DNA of 64,000 nt from Heliomicrobium gestii (GCF_009877435.1 NZ_WXEX01000001.1:186001-250000), one strand, 5' to 3'. Positions 1-8,205 are shown, counted from the first letter of the stretch. Made by a program: numbers and translations. Notes: a model not told the origin generated them from the sequence alone.

Positions 1-659
1 CGGTGGTGGCGGATAAGAACGCCTGAGAGGATGTCCTGCAGTTCTTTGGCGTCTTTCGGTTCTCGCTTGCCCTTCAGGAAGGCCGATTGGAAGTCGGCGT
101 AGCTGCCGAAATAGCCGGGCCGCAACAGGTCGACCAGATGGAAGAGTTCCTTCAGGTCGTTTTGCACCGGTGTCGCCGTCAGCAACAGCAGGTTTTTGGC
201 GGTTAAGGTGCGGGCAAACTGGTAGTTGCCGGAGCGTGGGTTTTTCAACCGGTGGGCCTCGTCGATAATGACGGCGTCATAGGGGATTTCACGGATGATG
301 TCGGCGTGGGGGGAACGCTTGGCTAGATCGATGGATGTGACAACAAAGGGATGCCAGTGCCAGCCGTACTCCCGTTTGTTGACCCAGCAGGGGAAGCCGA
401 ATTTGTTGCGCATCTCGCTGGCCCATTGACCGGTCAGGTTTTTGGGGGTGAGGATGAGCGTTTTGTTCAACTGCCCCCGCTGTTGCAGTTCTTTTAGGAA
501 GAGGCCTGCTTCGATCGTTTTGCCCAGGCCCACTTCATCGGCCAGGATCGCCCGTCCGCCCATGGGGTAGAGGGCCCGCCAGGCGGCGTCGATCTGGTGG
601 GGGAGAGGCTCAAATTCCAGCTGGCTGAGACAGGTGATCCGTCCCAATGCGATCGTCAT
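1..659 (-). CDS. SNF2/DEAH-box helicase, N-terminal part (runs off left edge)
   Basis: Reading the minus strand from an ATG at 659 gives 219 open codons up to the window edge. Helicase motif I (DEVGLGKT) is at about residues 41-48, the DEAH box at 133-136 and motif III (TATP) at 161-164, so this is an ATP-dependent SWI/SNF-type DNA translocase. A Q-rich N-terminus (PHQIDAAWRAL) precedes motif I as in RapA/HepA-like proteins. A GGGAGGA sequence lies directly in front of the ATG. An 11-codon reading frame (MAILQAALREE) just upstream ends in a TGA that overlaps the ATG (ATGA), which could couple translation. The C-terminal RecA lobe is outside the window, so the subfamily cannot be set. Confidence 0.85.
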   Translation of the reverse strand, partial: MTIALGRITCLSQLEFEPLPHQIDAAWRALYPMGGRAILADEVGLGKTIEAGLFLKELQQRGQLNKTLILTPKNLTGQWASEMRNKFGFPCWVNKREYGWHWHPFVVTSIDLAKRSPHADIIREIPYDAVIIDEAHRLKNPRSGNYQFARTLTAKNLLLLTATPVQNDLKELFHLVDLLRPGYFGSYADFQSAFLKGKREPKDAKELQDILSGVLIRHH

Positions 660-853
660 TCCTCCCGAAGCGCCGCCTGTAAAATTGCCATTTTTGCAAT
701 GGTCTATCTTGGTGTCCGATTACAGGCCATGTACGTTCCTAATCTCCTGTTATTGTGCGGGAACGACCTGTTCTTATCCTGGAAATTTTTCAGAAATGTG
801 TACATACTAATGATGGTGACGAATGGGGTCGAAAATGGAGGAGGAATGCCTCT

Positions 854-1216
854 TTGGGCTATACATTTGAATTCACCTGGGTTCTTCGACTTCCGGTGGA
901 GGAACTCCCGACAGAACCTTCCCAAAGTCCTGGCGATCAACTGCTCTGGAAACGCACCCACGGCAACATCATCCTCGGCTTCACCCGGGAAGGCGGGCGC
1001 ATGTACCCCGTCGGCATGCCGGTGTTGATCGTGACGAATCGTGAGGAAACGATCGGCATCGGCCGCATCCAGCGCTGTGAGATCCATGCGTTGCCGAACG
1101 GCAAACAGACGACAGTCGTGGAGTTCTCGATCACCCGCATGTTTGATGAGCAAGAGCGGCGCGTCGTTTCCGAGGTGTTCAAGGAAATGTATGGCTATCT
1201 CCCCGAGGGATTATAG
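854..1216 (+). CDS. Small conserved protein, possibly DUF2584-like
   Basis: A 120-residue protein starting at TTG 854, chosen because GGAGGAGG (837-844) sits nine bases before it; a longer frame begins with GTG at 755 but its first 33 residues have no ribosome binding site and look noncoding. The middle carries a 'GRMYPVGMPVLIV' segment followed by 'GIGRIQRCEI', and an amphipathic C-terminus. This layout (GYRLYP-P-...-G-A-I-beta strands) recalls the small Firmicute DUF2584 family, but that assignment is weak and from memory. It is predicted soluble, with no signal peptide or cysteines. It stands alone, divergent from the helicase gene and ahead of the glycosyltransferase cassette. Function unknown. 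Confidence 0.6.
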   Translation: MGYTFEFTWVLRLPVEELPTEPSQSPGDQLLWKRTHGNIILGFTREGGRMYPVGMPVLIVTNREETIGIGRIQRCEIHALPNGKQTTVVEFSITRMFDEQERRVVSEVFKEMYGYLPEGL

Positions 1217-1307
1217 AAGCTTGCGTTACGACCGGTAGGACTCTAAAATGGTTATGGTGTAAAAAAGAGATCTGATTCTCATTCGAAGGAAGGCGTTTGT
1301 CCTGTTT

Positions 1308-2054
1308 GTGTTGCTACCCGCTTATAATGAAGCTGTTGCGTTGCCGAAGTTGTTAGAAAAGTTCCTTCTTCTACAGGCGCGCTATCCCAAACTGCAGATC
1401 GTGGTTGTCGATGATGGTTCTTCCGATGAAACGGCAACCGTTGCCGAAGGGTTTGCCGATCGGATGGCGGTGACGGTTGTCCGCCATGGGAAAAACCGGG
1501 GCCTCGGTTGCGCCATGAAGACCGGTCTGCGCTGGGTCTGCGAACATGGCGCCGATGGCGATGTGGTCGTCACGATGGATGCCGACGATACCCATGATCC
1601 CAATCATATTCCGTCCATGTTGGACAAGCTGGACAGGGGCGCCGATGTGGTGATCGCTTCCCGATACCAGGAGGGGGGCGAACAGGTGGGTTTATCGCCG
1701 CTGCGCCGCGTCCTTTCCTGGGGCGCATCGACGCTGCTCGGTTGGATCTTCGGCATTGACGGCGTCCGCGATTATTCCTCGGGGTACCGGGCTTACCGCA
1801 TCGGGGCGTTGCGTCGCGCCTTTGACCGCTTTGGCGAAAAATTTATCGAGGCCAGTGGCTTTCAATGCATGGCCGAGATATTATTAAAAATGAGAACGTT
1901 GAACCTGCGTTTTGGCGAGGTGCCCCTGGTGCTTCGCTATGACCGCAAAGCGGGGCAGAGCAAGATGCCCGTGTTGGAAACGGTGTTGCAGTATTTCTTC
2001 CTGGCCCGGAAAGTGTCGAGATTGGAGATTCTGCATGAAGAACGGCTTGGGTAG
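1308..2054 (+). CDS. Family 2 glycosyltransferase (DPM1/ArnC-like polyprenyl-phosphate sugar transferase)
   Basis: The 248-residue protein begins almost at once with the GT-A signature LLPAYNEA, followed by VVVDDGSSDET (33-43), and a metal-binding DADD at 91-94. There is no C-terminal membrane domain, as in dolichol-phosphate mannose synthase 1. Such enzymes transfer a sugar from a nucleotide donor onto a polyprenyl phosphate at the cytoplasmic membrane face. The start is uncertain: GAAGGAAGG (1285-1293) lies 14 bases upstream of GTG 1308, and an in-frame CTG at 1302 is closer. It heads a tight cassette; the next gene starts inside its last 20 bases, and the third gene encodes a GT39 enzyme that would use the product. 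Confidence 0.85.
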   Translation: MLLPAYNEAVALPKLLEKFLLLQARYPKLQIVVVDDGSSDETATVAEGFADRMAVTVVRHGKNRGLGCAMKTGLRWVCEHGADGDVVVTMDADDTHDPNHIPSMLDKLDRGADVVIASRYQEGGEQVGLSPLRRVLSWGASTLLGWIFGIDGVRDYSSGYRAYRIGALRRAFDRFGEKFIEASGFQCMAEILLKMRTLNLRFGEVPLVLRYDRKAGQSKMPVLETVLQYFFLARKVSRLEILHEERLG

Positions 2055-2418
2055 CGGCCTTTATCTGATCCTTCTGTCGGTTTTTCTGGGGGCGGTCGGT
2101 CAGGTGCTTTTGAAAATGGGCGCCAACCGGCTCGATATCCGGAGCGGACCGCTCTTCGAGGTGTTGCCGCAGTTGATCCTGCAGATGCTGAAAAACCCCC
2201 TCATTTTGGGGGGGCTTTTGTTTTTCGGCGTCAGTTCGCTGATCTGGATCGTCTCGGTGTCGAAGGTTCAACTCAGTATGGCCTATCCGCTGGTCAGTCT
2301 GGGTTATGTGATTGTGCTTTTCGCTTCCTGGGCCTTCTTGGGGGAAGCGGTCAATCTGATTCGAGTCGGTGGGGTGCTGGTGATTTGTTTCGGCGTCGTC
2401 ATGGTCGCGCAGAGTTGA
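2035..2418 (+). CDS. EmrE/ArnE-like small membrane protein, putative polyprenyl-phosphate-sugar flippase
   Basis: A 127-residue protein with four predicted transmembrane helices (about 7-27, 52-72, 78-97, 104-124) of the small drug/metabolite transporter type. ATG 2035 is preferred over longer frames because GGAG lies shortly before it and the protein then starts right at the first helix. It overlaps the end of the upstream GT2 gene by 20 bases. Between a GT2 and a GT39 gene, a four-helix EamA-like protein is most easily read as the flippase that moves the lipid-linked sugar across the membrane, as ArnE/ArnF do in Gram-negative lipid A modification. An SMR drug exporter is the alternative. 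Role inferred from context. Confidence 0.75.
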   Translation: MKNGLGSGLYLILLSVFLGAVGQVLLKMGANRLDIRSGPLFEVLPQLILQMLKNPLILGGLLFFGVSSLIWIVSVSKVQLSMAYPLVSLGYVIVLFASWAFLGEAVNLIRVGGVLVICFGVVMVAQS

Positions 2419-3908
2419 ATGGGATCCGGCGGCACGCCAAGTGGAGTTTTGCCTTTTGGGCGCTGGCCGCAATCTGTCTGGTGGGGTTGTTGTTCCGGCT
2501 TAAGGGGATTGATTCGCCTTTTGTCGATTTTCACGGCTGGCGGCAGGGCGACACAGCCGCCGTGGCTCGCTACTTTTATGAGCGCGAGTTCAATCTCTTG
2601 CGGCCGCAGTTGCCCTATTACGGCGCGCCGCCGAATTATGCCGAACTGGAGTTTTCGCTGGTTCCTGCCATTACAGCGGGATTGTACTACATATTCGGAG
2701 AAACGCCCTGGGTGGCCCGCACGGTGATCATCCTGTTTTCCCTCTGGTCGCTCGTGTCGGTCTACCGGATCGGCGCGCATTTTTGGGGGCTCTGGCCTGG
2801 TTTGGTCGCCGCATTGACCATGGCTGTCCAGCCCTTCTACGTTTATTTCTCCCGTTCTTTTCAGCCCGATGTGCCCATGATCGCCTTGACGCTCGCGGCC
2901 CTCGCCGACTTCCTCGTCTGGTCCAGAGAGGGTTCGCTGTTCCATGCCCGGCGGGGGTGTCTCTGGCTGACGCTGGCCGTGCTCGTCAAACCGCCGGCAG
3001 CCATTGTCTATCTGCCCCTTTTCATCTGGTGGTGGTCGGCCCACCGTTCGGGACAAAAGGGAAGTCTTTCCGTGGGAATCACCTATCTGCTCGTGCCAGC
3101 GGCGGCCTTGCTGATCTATCTCCGGTCCATCCATGGGATCGCTGAGCACCCCTTTGTGTCCAGCATTGCCACCTCCTTTACCGCCCGGCTTTTGCAGGAG
3201 GGGATCCCGGAGGAGTGGTATGGCGATGTGGGACGAGGCCTCTTTTTCTTCGTCTGCACGCCTTTTTTCGCCTTGCCGGTTTTGTTGGGCCTGTTGCGCG
3301 GTCTCTTTTCGCAGGAGCGCCTCTGGATCGCTGCCTGGGCGGCTGGTTTGGCCGGCTTTTTCCTGCTGGTCGGCAACCATGTGCTGAATAATCTGCAGTA
3401 CTATTTTCTGCCCGCCGTTCCGCTGGCGGCGTTGCTGGTGGGCCTTTCGGCGGAGCGGTTGACGGCGCGCGAGACCGTCCTGTTTCGCCGCGCCACCGCT
3501 GCAAGCATGGTCCTGCTCGTGTTGGTGGGGGGATCTTTTCTGCTCTCGGCCACGTTTCAGCGCTTGTTGCCGGAACGATGGCTGCGTGACCAGCCCTGGA
3601 CCTATGACAGTTGGTATGAACTGGACAAGGGGATCCTTACGGTCAGCCGCGCGCTGGAACAGATCACGCCCGATGACGCGCTGGTGGTCATCGCCGAGGG
3701 CTCTCCTCGCGGCCTCTTTAACAGCCATCGCTTCGGTTGGTTTATTCCCCCCGAAGACTGCACCGCCGATTACCTGGCGGGGGTGCGGGCTGAAGGCGCC
3801 CGCTATCTCGTCTGGCCCGAGGAAAAAGCGCCAACCCAGTTCAATGGGTTGGCGGGGGAATGGCATACAGAGGGGTTTTGGCTCTTCGACCTGGAGAAGC
3901 TTCTTTAA
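2415..3908 (+). CDS. GT39/ArnT-like membrane glycosyltransferase
   Basis: About 497 residues, with a first transmembrane helix followed by the periplasmic-loop motif DFHGWRQGDTAAVARYFYE, which is typical of bacterial GT39 (PMT/ArnT-like) enzymes, and around ten further hydrophobic segments. These enzymes transfer a sugar from a polyprenyl-phosphate carrier to a protein, lipid or wall acceptor outside the membrane. TTG 2415 is chosen because it overlaps the stop of the preceding gene (TTGA), suggesting coupling; an in-frame TTG at 2385 would add ten basic residues. The C-terminal 120 residues form a soluble domain. It completes a GT2-flippase-GT39 cassette. Acceptor unknown. Confidence 0.85.
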   Translation: MNGIRRHAKWSFAFWALAAICLVGLLFRLKGIDSPFVDFHGWRQGDTAAVARYFYEREFNLLRPQLPYYGAPPNYAELEFSLVPAITAGLYYIFGETPWVARTVIILFSLWSLVSVYRIGAHFWGLWPGLVAALTMAVQPFYVYFSRSFQPDVPMIALTLAALADFLVWSREGSLFHARRGCLWLTLAVLVKPPAAIVYLPLFIWWWSAHRSGQKGSLSVGITYLLVPAAALLIYLRSIHGIAEHPFVSSIATSFTARLLQEGIPEEWYGDVGRGLFFFVCTPFFALPVLLGLLRGLFSQERLWIAAWAAGLAGFFLLVGNHVLNNLQYYFLPAVPLAALLVGLSAERLTARETVLFRRATAASMVLLVLVGGSFLLSATFQRLLPERWLRDQPWTYDSWYELDKGILTVSRALEQITPDDALVVIAEGSPRGLFNSHRFGWFIPPEDCTADYLAGVRAEGARYLVWPEEKAPTQFNGLAGEWHTEGFWLFDLEKLL

Positions 3909-3919
3909 GAACCATGAAA

Positions 3920-4285
3920 CTATTTTTTCTTGGGTCGGCTGATCAGTTCATACCCGCCCATGCCGACGAGGAAAAAGCCGAAAATCTTGCGCAAGAGCGC
4001 GCCCGGCAGGTAGTTGGCCAATAAGGCGCCGCCGATGGCGCCGGTGATCGCCCCGAGGGCCAGCAGGAAGGCCAGCTTCGGTCGCACATTGCCGTTTTTA
4101 AAGTGGGTAGCCAGGGCGACGGCGGACATGGGTAAAAAGGTGGTCAGCGCCAGCGCCTGGGCTTGGTGCTGCGGCACATCCAGCAGGAGGATCAGGGCAG
4201 GCACAAGGAGAGTGCCGCCGCCGACGGCGAGCCCGCTAAGGATGCCGCTGAAAAAGCCGATGACCGATAGGGTGATCATCTCCAT
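3920..4285 (-). CDS. TauE/SafE family permease, C-terminal half protein
   Basis: A 121-residue membrane protein starting at ATG 4285 (MEMITLSVIGFF). It carries one TauE/SafE repeat, with the signature 'GLAVGGGTLLVPALILL' and 'HQAQALALTTFLP'. Members normally have two such repeats in about 250 residues and export sulfite, sulfonates or similar anions. Here each repeat is a separate gene: the upstream half gene ends ten bases inside this one, so the two are translationally coupled and probably form a heterodimer. The longer upstream frame to 4441 is antisense to the first half gene and is not expected to be translated. Substrate unknown. Confidence 0.8.
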   Translation of the reverse strand: MEMITLSVIGFFSGILSGLAVGGGTLLVPALILLLDVPQHQAQALALTTFLPMSAVALATHFKNGNVRPKLAFLLALGAITGAIGGALLANYLPGALLRKIFGFFLVGMGGYELISRPKKK

Positions 4286-4650
4286 AGCAGTCGCGCTCCG
4301 GCCACGATCATGACGAGTCCGAGCAGTTGGCGCAAGCGGTGGGGGGAGAGGCGGTTCATCAGCCTCGCTCCAAGGTAGGCGCCTGCGATCCCTGTCAGCA
4401 CGATGGGCCAGAAGAGGGACCAGGAGAAATGCCCTTTCCACCAGTAGACAAAGGCGCTGGCGACAGAGGTCGGCAAGATCACGGCCAACGATGTGCCATG
4501 GGCCTGGTGCTGGGCGACGCCGAGCAGGAACACCATCGAGGGGATGACGATCGTGCCGCCCCCGATGCCGATGAGGCCGTTGATGAGACCGGTGGCCAGT
4601 CCAGAGAGGATCAGTATGATGTTGGTGCGCCCGTTGTTCAGGTGAAAAAT
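4276..4650 (-). CDS. TauE/SafE family permease, N-terminal half protein, probable ATT start
   Basis: The first gene of the half-permease pair. The frame holds the repeat signature 'GLINGLIGIGGGTIVIPSM' and 'HQAHGTSLAVILPTS', with four hydrophobic stretches. ATG 4536 would cut away the first helix and half of the signature. The frame is open back to a TGA; the only well-placed start is ATT at 4650, nine bases after GGCGGAGG, giving 124 residues. CTG at 4641 is an alternative. ATT starts are rare, so a base error close to the start is also possible. It overlaps the second half gene by ten bases. Confidence 0.7.
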   Translation of the reverse strand: MFHLNNGRTNIILILSGLATGLINGLIGIGGGTIVIPSMVFLLGVAQHQAHGTSLAVILPTSVASAFVYWWKGHFSWSLFWPIVLTGIAGAYLGARLMNRLSPHRLRQLLGLVMIVAGARLLWR

Positions 4651-4777
4651 GGCAGACGACCTCCGCCTTCAGTTTGCCCCAGTTCAGGACGGAATATGGG
4701 TGGCTTACATGATTTTAACGGGCCTGGGTCTCCGCGCCGGCGATTCGGCATAAAATTAAAGTGGAACTCCCTTCTTT

Positions 4778-4806
4778 GCGCAGTCCTTCGGGAAGGCGCT
4801 TTTTTT
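4778..4806 (+). terminator. Terminator-like hairpin in the leader of the ZIP transporter gene
   Basis: GCGC, then CCTTC pairing with GAAGG and closing with GCGC, is followed by seven T. No gene ends on this strand here, so it sits about 105 bases upstream of the ZIP gene within an apparent 5' leader. It may be an attenuator rather than the end of a gene. Inference from position. Confidence 0.45.
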
Positions 4807-4911
4807 GTGGCATGTTGCCCGTTCTTTCCCTTCCAAGCGCTGACTATGATCAAGAATGAGAATCGATTGCGAACAAGCAGGTGAAGGTGGAAGGGAAGGA
4901 AGGAACGACCC

Positions 4912-5667
4912 ATGGTGGATCATGTTCCCGGTTTGATGCTTCCCATATTGGGCGTTAGCCTCATTGCCGGTTTGGCCACAACCGGCGGCGCTTTGTGCGT
5001 GCTGTTGCTCGGCTCGCTGGGCGGGCGAAGGCTGAGCGGTCTCCTTGGCTTCGCCGCTGGGGTGATGCTCAGTGTCGTCGCTTTCGATCTGCTCCCATCG
5101 GCCTGGAACTGGGGCGGGATCGGGGCGGTGAGCGGCGGCTTTTGTTTGGGCGCGCTGCTCATCGCTGCCTGTGACTTCCTGTTGACCCAGGTGACCCTTT
5201 CGTCAAAGCGGGGGAGAGAGGCCGGACCGTTGCGCAAGATGGGCTACCTCATTGCCCTGGGCATCTCGCTGCACGATTTTCCCGAGGGCATCGCCATCGC
5301 AGCCGGTACAGCGGCGGAGAGCCATCTCGGTTGGGTCGTGGCGCTGGCCATCGGTTTGCACAACATCCCGGAAGGGATCGCCACGGCGGCGCCGCTGCGC
5401 ATGAGCGGGATGGTCCCGTGGAAGATCATCGCTCTCACGCTGGTCATGGCTTTTTTTACTCCTTTGGGCACCCTGCTGGGATTCGGCATCCTGGCGCAGT
5501 CGACACAATCGATCGCCCTGCTGCTCGCCTTGGCTGGGGGCGCTATGGCCTATCTCGTCTGGGACGAACTGTGGCCGGAAGCGAGCAAGCGATCGCCTCG
5601 ATGGGCCTGGGTCGGGGCGATCATAGGCGCCCTGGGGATGGCGGCTCTTTCCGGAATGCATCATTAA
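4912..5667 (+). CDS. ZIP family divalent metal transporter
   Basis: A 251-residue integral membrane protein with about eight helices. The two ZIP metal-binding motifs are present in helices IV and V: HDFPEG at 121-126 and HNIPEG at 150-155. This places it in the GufA/ZupT branch of ZIP proteins, which import zinc or other divalent metals (iron, manganese). The ATG at 4912 follows AAGGAAGG with suitable spacing. The leader holds a terminator-like hairpin and an AT-rich stretch (tgagaatcgattgcgaa) that loosely resembles a metalloregulator box, so metal-dependent control is plausible. It is transcribed divergently from the TauE half genes. Confidence 0.9.
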   Translation: MVDHVPGLMLPILGVSLIAGLATTGGALCVLLLGSLGGRRLSGLLGFAAGVMLSVVAFDLLPSAWNWGGIGAVSGGFCLGALLIAACDFLLTQVTLSSKRGREAGPLRKMGYLIALGISLHDFPEGIAIAAGTAAESHLGWVVALAIGLHNIPEGIATAAPLRMSGMVPWKIIALTLVMAFFTPLGTLLGFGILAQSTQSIALLLALAGGAMAYLVWDELWPEASKRSPRWAWVGAIIGALGMAALSGMHH

Positions 5668-5698
5668 AAAAGGGGAACTGCAAAAAAGGGGCAACTGC
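5665..5698 (+). repeat. Short tandem direct repeat
   Basis: AAAAAAGGGGAACTGC is followed at once by AAAAAAGGGGCAACTGC, two copies differing by one inserted C, directly after the ZIP stop codon. Meaning unknown; possibly slippage-derived. Confidence 0.6.
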
Positions 5699-5720
5699 GC
5701 GATTTAAAAAATGGAATAAA

Positions 5721-5756
5721 TTGACAAACCTGTCCATATGTATGGATTAGATAATA
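5721..5756 (+). promoter_or_regulatory. Possible promoter for the GerMN lipoprotein gene
   Basis: A consensus TTGACA (5721-5726) is followed by an AT-rich stretch (gattagataata) that could hold a -10 element, but no good TATAAT lies at exactly 17 bases. The coding start follows at 5779. Confidence 0.35.
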
Positions 5757-5778
5757 AATGAATAAGGAGGAGCTACAG

Positions 5779-6528
5779 ATGGACAGGGAGCGCAGTTGGT
5801 CAGCCGGCATCATCTTGATCGTGACGGCCCTCGTCATCGCCTTCGGTTTAGGCGGTTGTTCGGCCGTCGATCGCTTTATCTCCATGAAGGACGATTTGAA
5901 AACCAAGGAGACGGGCGCTGCCAAAACCGAGCAGGTTGTCAAAACGGAACAGACGACTGCACAGGGACAAGCTCTGCCTGTTGAAAGCACGGCCAGGACG
6001 GAATCATCTCCTCCCGGGCCGGAGCAGTCGATCACACTCTATTTCGCCGATGCGAAAGGGCAGAACCTGGTCGCTGAAAAGCGGTCGATTCCCAAAACGG
6101 GAAGTGTCGCCAAAGCGGCAGTCACCGAGTTGCTCAAGGGACCCAACATCAACTCCGGCGCGCTGCCGACGATCCCGACGGGGACGCGGCTGCTCGACAT
6201 CAATGTCAGCAAGGATGGGCTTTGCACGGTCAACCTGAGCAAGGAGATTCAAAAGAACCATCAGGGTGGCTCGGCCGGTGAAACCTTGACCGTATACTCT
6301 CTCGTCAACACACTGACACAGTTCCAGGCCATACAGAAGGTGCAGATCCTTGTGGAGGGGAAAAAGATTGAGACTTTGGCTGGTCATATGGACGTTTCTC
6401 AGGCGATGGCAAGGAAAAATTCGATGATCACCGGTGAAGGGAATGGAGCGCAGAAGGCGCCCGATGGCGCGCAAAAAGCCTCTGGCGCCACAAACGGAGG
6501 CAATTCGACGGAGAAGAAAAACAACTGA
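5779..6528 (+). CDS. GerMN-domain lipoprotein (GerM-like)
   Basis: The 249-residue protein has a lipoprotein signal: a hydrophobic stretch (11-25) ending in LGGC with lipidated Cys27. A Thr/Lys/Gln-rich linker leads to a GerMN (sporulation/germination) domain at roughly 85-205, recognised by 'ITLYFADAKGQNLVAEKRSI' and 'ELLKGP...LPTIPTGTRLLDI...VNLSKE'. The tail is Ala/Gly/Asn-rich and disordered. In Bacillus, GerM takes part in spore cortex/engulfment; in this context it likely acts at the cell surface with the amidase that follows. ATG 5779 is chosen over 5758 because AAGGAGG (5764-5770) precedes it; the longer frame would begin before that site. Confidence 0.88.
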   Translation: MDRERSWSAGIILIVTALVIAFGLGGCSAVDRFISMKDDLKTKETGAAKTEQVVKTEQTTAQGQALPVESTARTESSPPGPEQSITLYFADAKGQNLVAEKRSIPKTGSVAKAAVTELLKGPNINSGALPTIPTGTRLLDINVSKDGLCTVNLSKEIQKNHQGGSAGETLTVYSLVNTLTQFQAIQKVQILVEGKKIETLAGHMDVSQAMARKNSMITGEGNGAQKAPDGAQKASGATNGGNSTEKKNN

Positions 6529-6581
6529 TCCCATCAAGGAATGGGTATAGCCCTTATTCTGAAGATGCTCCTGAGAAAGGA

Positions 6582-6616
6582 AACGTTCGGCGACGCGCAA
6601 CGCCGGACGTTTTTTT
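6582..6616 (+). terminator. Rho-independent terminator after the GerMN gene
   Basis: AACGTTCGGCG (6582-6592) pairs with CGCCGGACGTT (6601-6611) around an eight-base loop and runs into seven T. Confidence 0.85.
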
Positions 6617-6720
6617 CTCAATCGACAAACTTCTCAGATAATATGCCGAAAGGCTGGGCAGGGGGGGGAAAACGTTTTACAATACGGGAAGAGGATTCTT
6701 GAGTAAAACTTGGAGGAAGC

Positions 6721-8100
6721 ATGAAAGAAGCGCTTAAGAAATCGATTGCATCCTGTCTCGTAACGTTGACGATGAGCGCCTTGCTGCTCTCCCCTGCAAC
6801 AGCGTCGGCAGCGCCAGCCGCGGGGACGTTCAATGGGGTCGTAAACCGCCAGTCCACGGCTACGGTCGTGGTCGAAGGGCAGGTCGTCAATGTTCGCACC
6901 GGACCGGGGACAGGCTATGATATTATAACGACCGTGACGAAGGGACAAATGCTCCCCTCCGGGGAGGGGCGGAGCGGGTGGACCCTGGTTACTCTTCCCG
7001 ATGGCCGTGCAGGTTGGATCGCCGACTGGCTGCTCACTAAGCAACCGGCGGCGCCGGTCTTTAATCCGTCGTCTCAGCCCACAGCGGCGGCGACGCCGGC
7101 CAACAATCCCCCATCAAAGCCGACAACGCCTGCCGGCGCTGGGTCTTCCCCAGCGGGTTCATCCTCTGCATATCAACCGGCCCAAAAGCCGATGCTCCAG
7201 AAGGATCTGCGCGCCTGGAAAGCGACAGCCCTATCGCCTGCCAATATCCGCAACGGCCCTGGGATGACATATGATGTGGCGCGAACCGCTTCTGCCGGAG
7301 AAAGCTTTGATCTGCTGCAGGTGCAGGATGGCTGGTATCAATTGGCCCAAAAGGGTCAATCGGTCGGTTGGTCGGCATCGTGGTTGTTCTCCGCCCAGGC
7401 GCCTGCTACAGGAACAACAGGTGTTGTCGCAGGTGTCAATGGGTCTGAGCCGAGCCGTGGCGTCTCAGGGACAGTTTCGACGCGTCCGGTGGCGGATCTC
7501 CTGGCAGGTAAGACGATCGTCATCGATCCCGGACACGGAAACGTCAATCTGAATTGGAATGTAGTGGATCAGGGCGCTTCCGGCCCTCAGGGGAGTCATG
7601 AAAAGGACGTCACCCTCGATGTGGGCCGTCGTCTCGCTGACACCTTGAAAGCGCGAGGGGTCAATGTGATCATGACCTGGACGGCGGAACAGTTGATTCG
7701 CTCTGAAAGTGACCTCTCATACCGGGCCGACATGGCCAACAAAGCCAAGGCCGATCTGTACGTCAGCATTCATTGCAACTCCCATACTGTGCCGGATACG
7801 AGCGGCACAACAACCTATTATTTTTACAAAGACGATGACGCTCGTCCGGGGGAAGGGACGCGCATGCGAATGGCCGGCATGATCCAGCAATCGCTGGTGG
7901 CGGCCCTGGGTCGCCGCGACATTGGCATCAAAGGCGCCAACTTCGCCGTGCTGCGAGAAACAAACATGCCGGCGGTTTTGGTGGAATTGATGTTTATCTC
8001 CAACCCTGAGGAAGAGAATCTGCTCAATCAGGATGCAGTCCGAGCCAAGGCGGCGACAGCCATTGCCGACGGTTTGCAGCGCTTCGTTGAACAACCCTGA
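6721..8100 (+). CDS. N-acetylmuramoyl-L-alanine amidase with two SH3b domains
   Basis: A 459-residue secreted protein: signal peptide (about 1-31, ending near ASAAPAAG), SH3b domain 1 (49-107, with NVRTGPGTGYD), Pro/Ser/Ala-rich linker (110-160), SH3b domain 2 (166-224, with NIRNGPGMTYD), linker, and a C-terminal Amidase_3 domain (263-457). Zinc ligands of this family are visible as the His of DPGHG, the Glu of SHEKD and the second His of SIHCNSH; the catalytic Glu is in VELMFISNPEE. It cleaves the amide between muramic acid and L-alanine in peptidoglycan, with the SH3b domains binding the wall. GGAGG lies at 6712-6716. CwlD/LytC-type relatives act in wall turnover or spore cortex. Confidence 0.93.
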   Translation: MKEALKKSIASCLVTLTMSALLLSPATASAAPAAGTFNGVVNRQSTATVVVEGQVVNVRTGPGTGYDIITTVTKGQMLPSGEGRSGWTLVTLPDGRAGWIADWLLTKQPAAPVFNPSSQPTAAATPANNPPSKPTTPAGAGSSPAGSSSAYQPAQKPMLQKDLRAWKATALSPANIRNGPGMTYDVARTASAGESFDLLQVQDGWYQLAQKGQSVGWSASWLFSAQAPATGTTGVVAGVNGSEPSRGVSGTVSTRPVADLLAGKTIVIDPGHGNVNLNWNVVDQGASGPQGSHEKDVTLDVGRRLADTLKARGVNVIMTWTAEQLIRSESDLSYRADMANKAKADLYVSIHCNSHTVPDTSGTTTYYFYKDDDARPGEGTRMRMAGMIQQSLVAALGRRDIGIKGANFAVLRETNMPAVLVELMFISNPEEENLLNQDAVRAKAATAIADGLQRFVEQP

Positions 8101-8205
8101 GGCGGAGAACCTTTCTTTTCAGCGGGAATATTCTATGTTATGGTTTAAAGGTCTGTTGCCCCTTGTTCGGGCTTTTGTGGCCACTTTGGCTAGGAGTGAG
8201 ATAGT

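Noticed and set aside
597-1028. 143-codon frame overlapping the first small gene
   Set aside because: It overlaps the helicase start and the better supported frame at 854, and has no ribosome binding site.
2304-3866. 520-codon minus-strand frame opposite the GT39 gene
   Set aside because: Antisense shadow of a membrane protein gene, giving an Arg/Gln/Pro-rich artefact.
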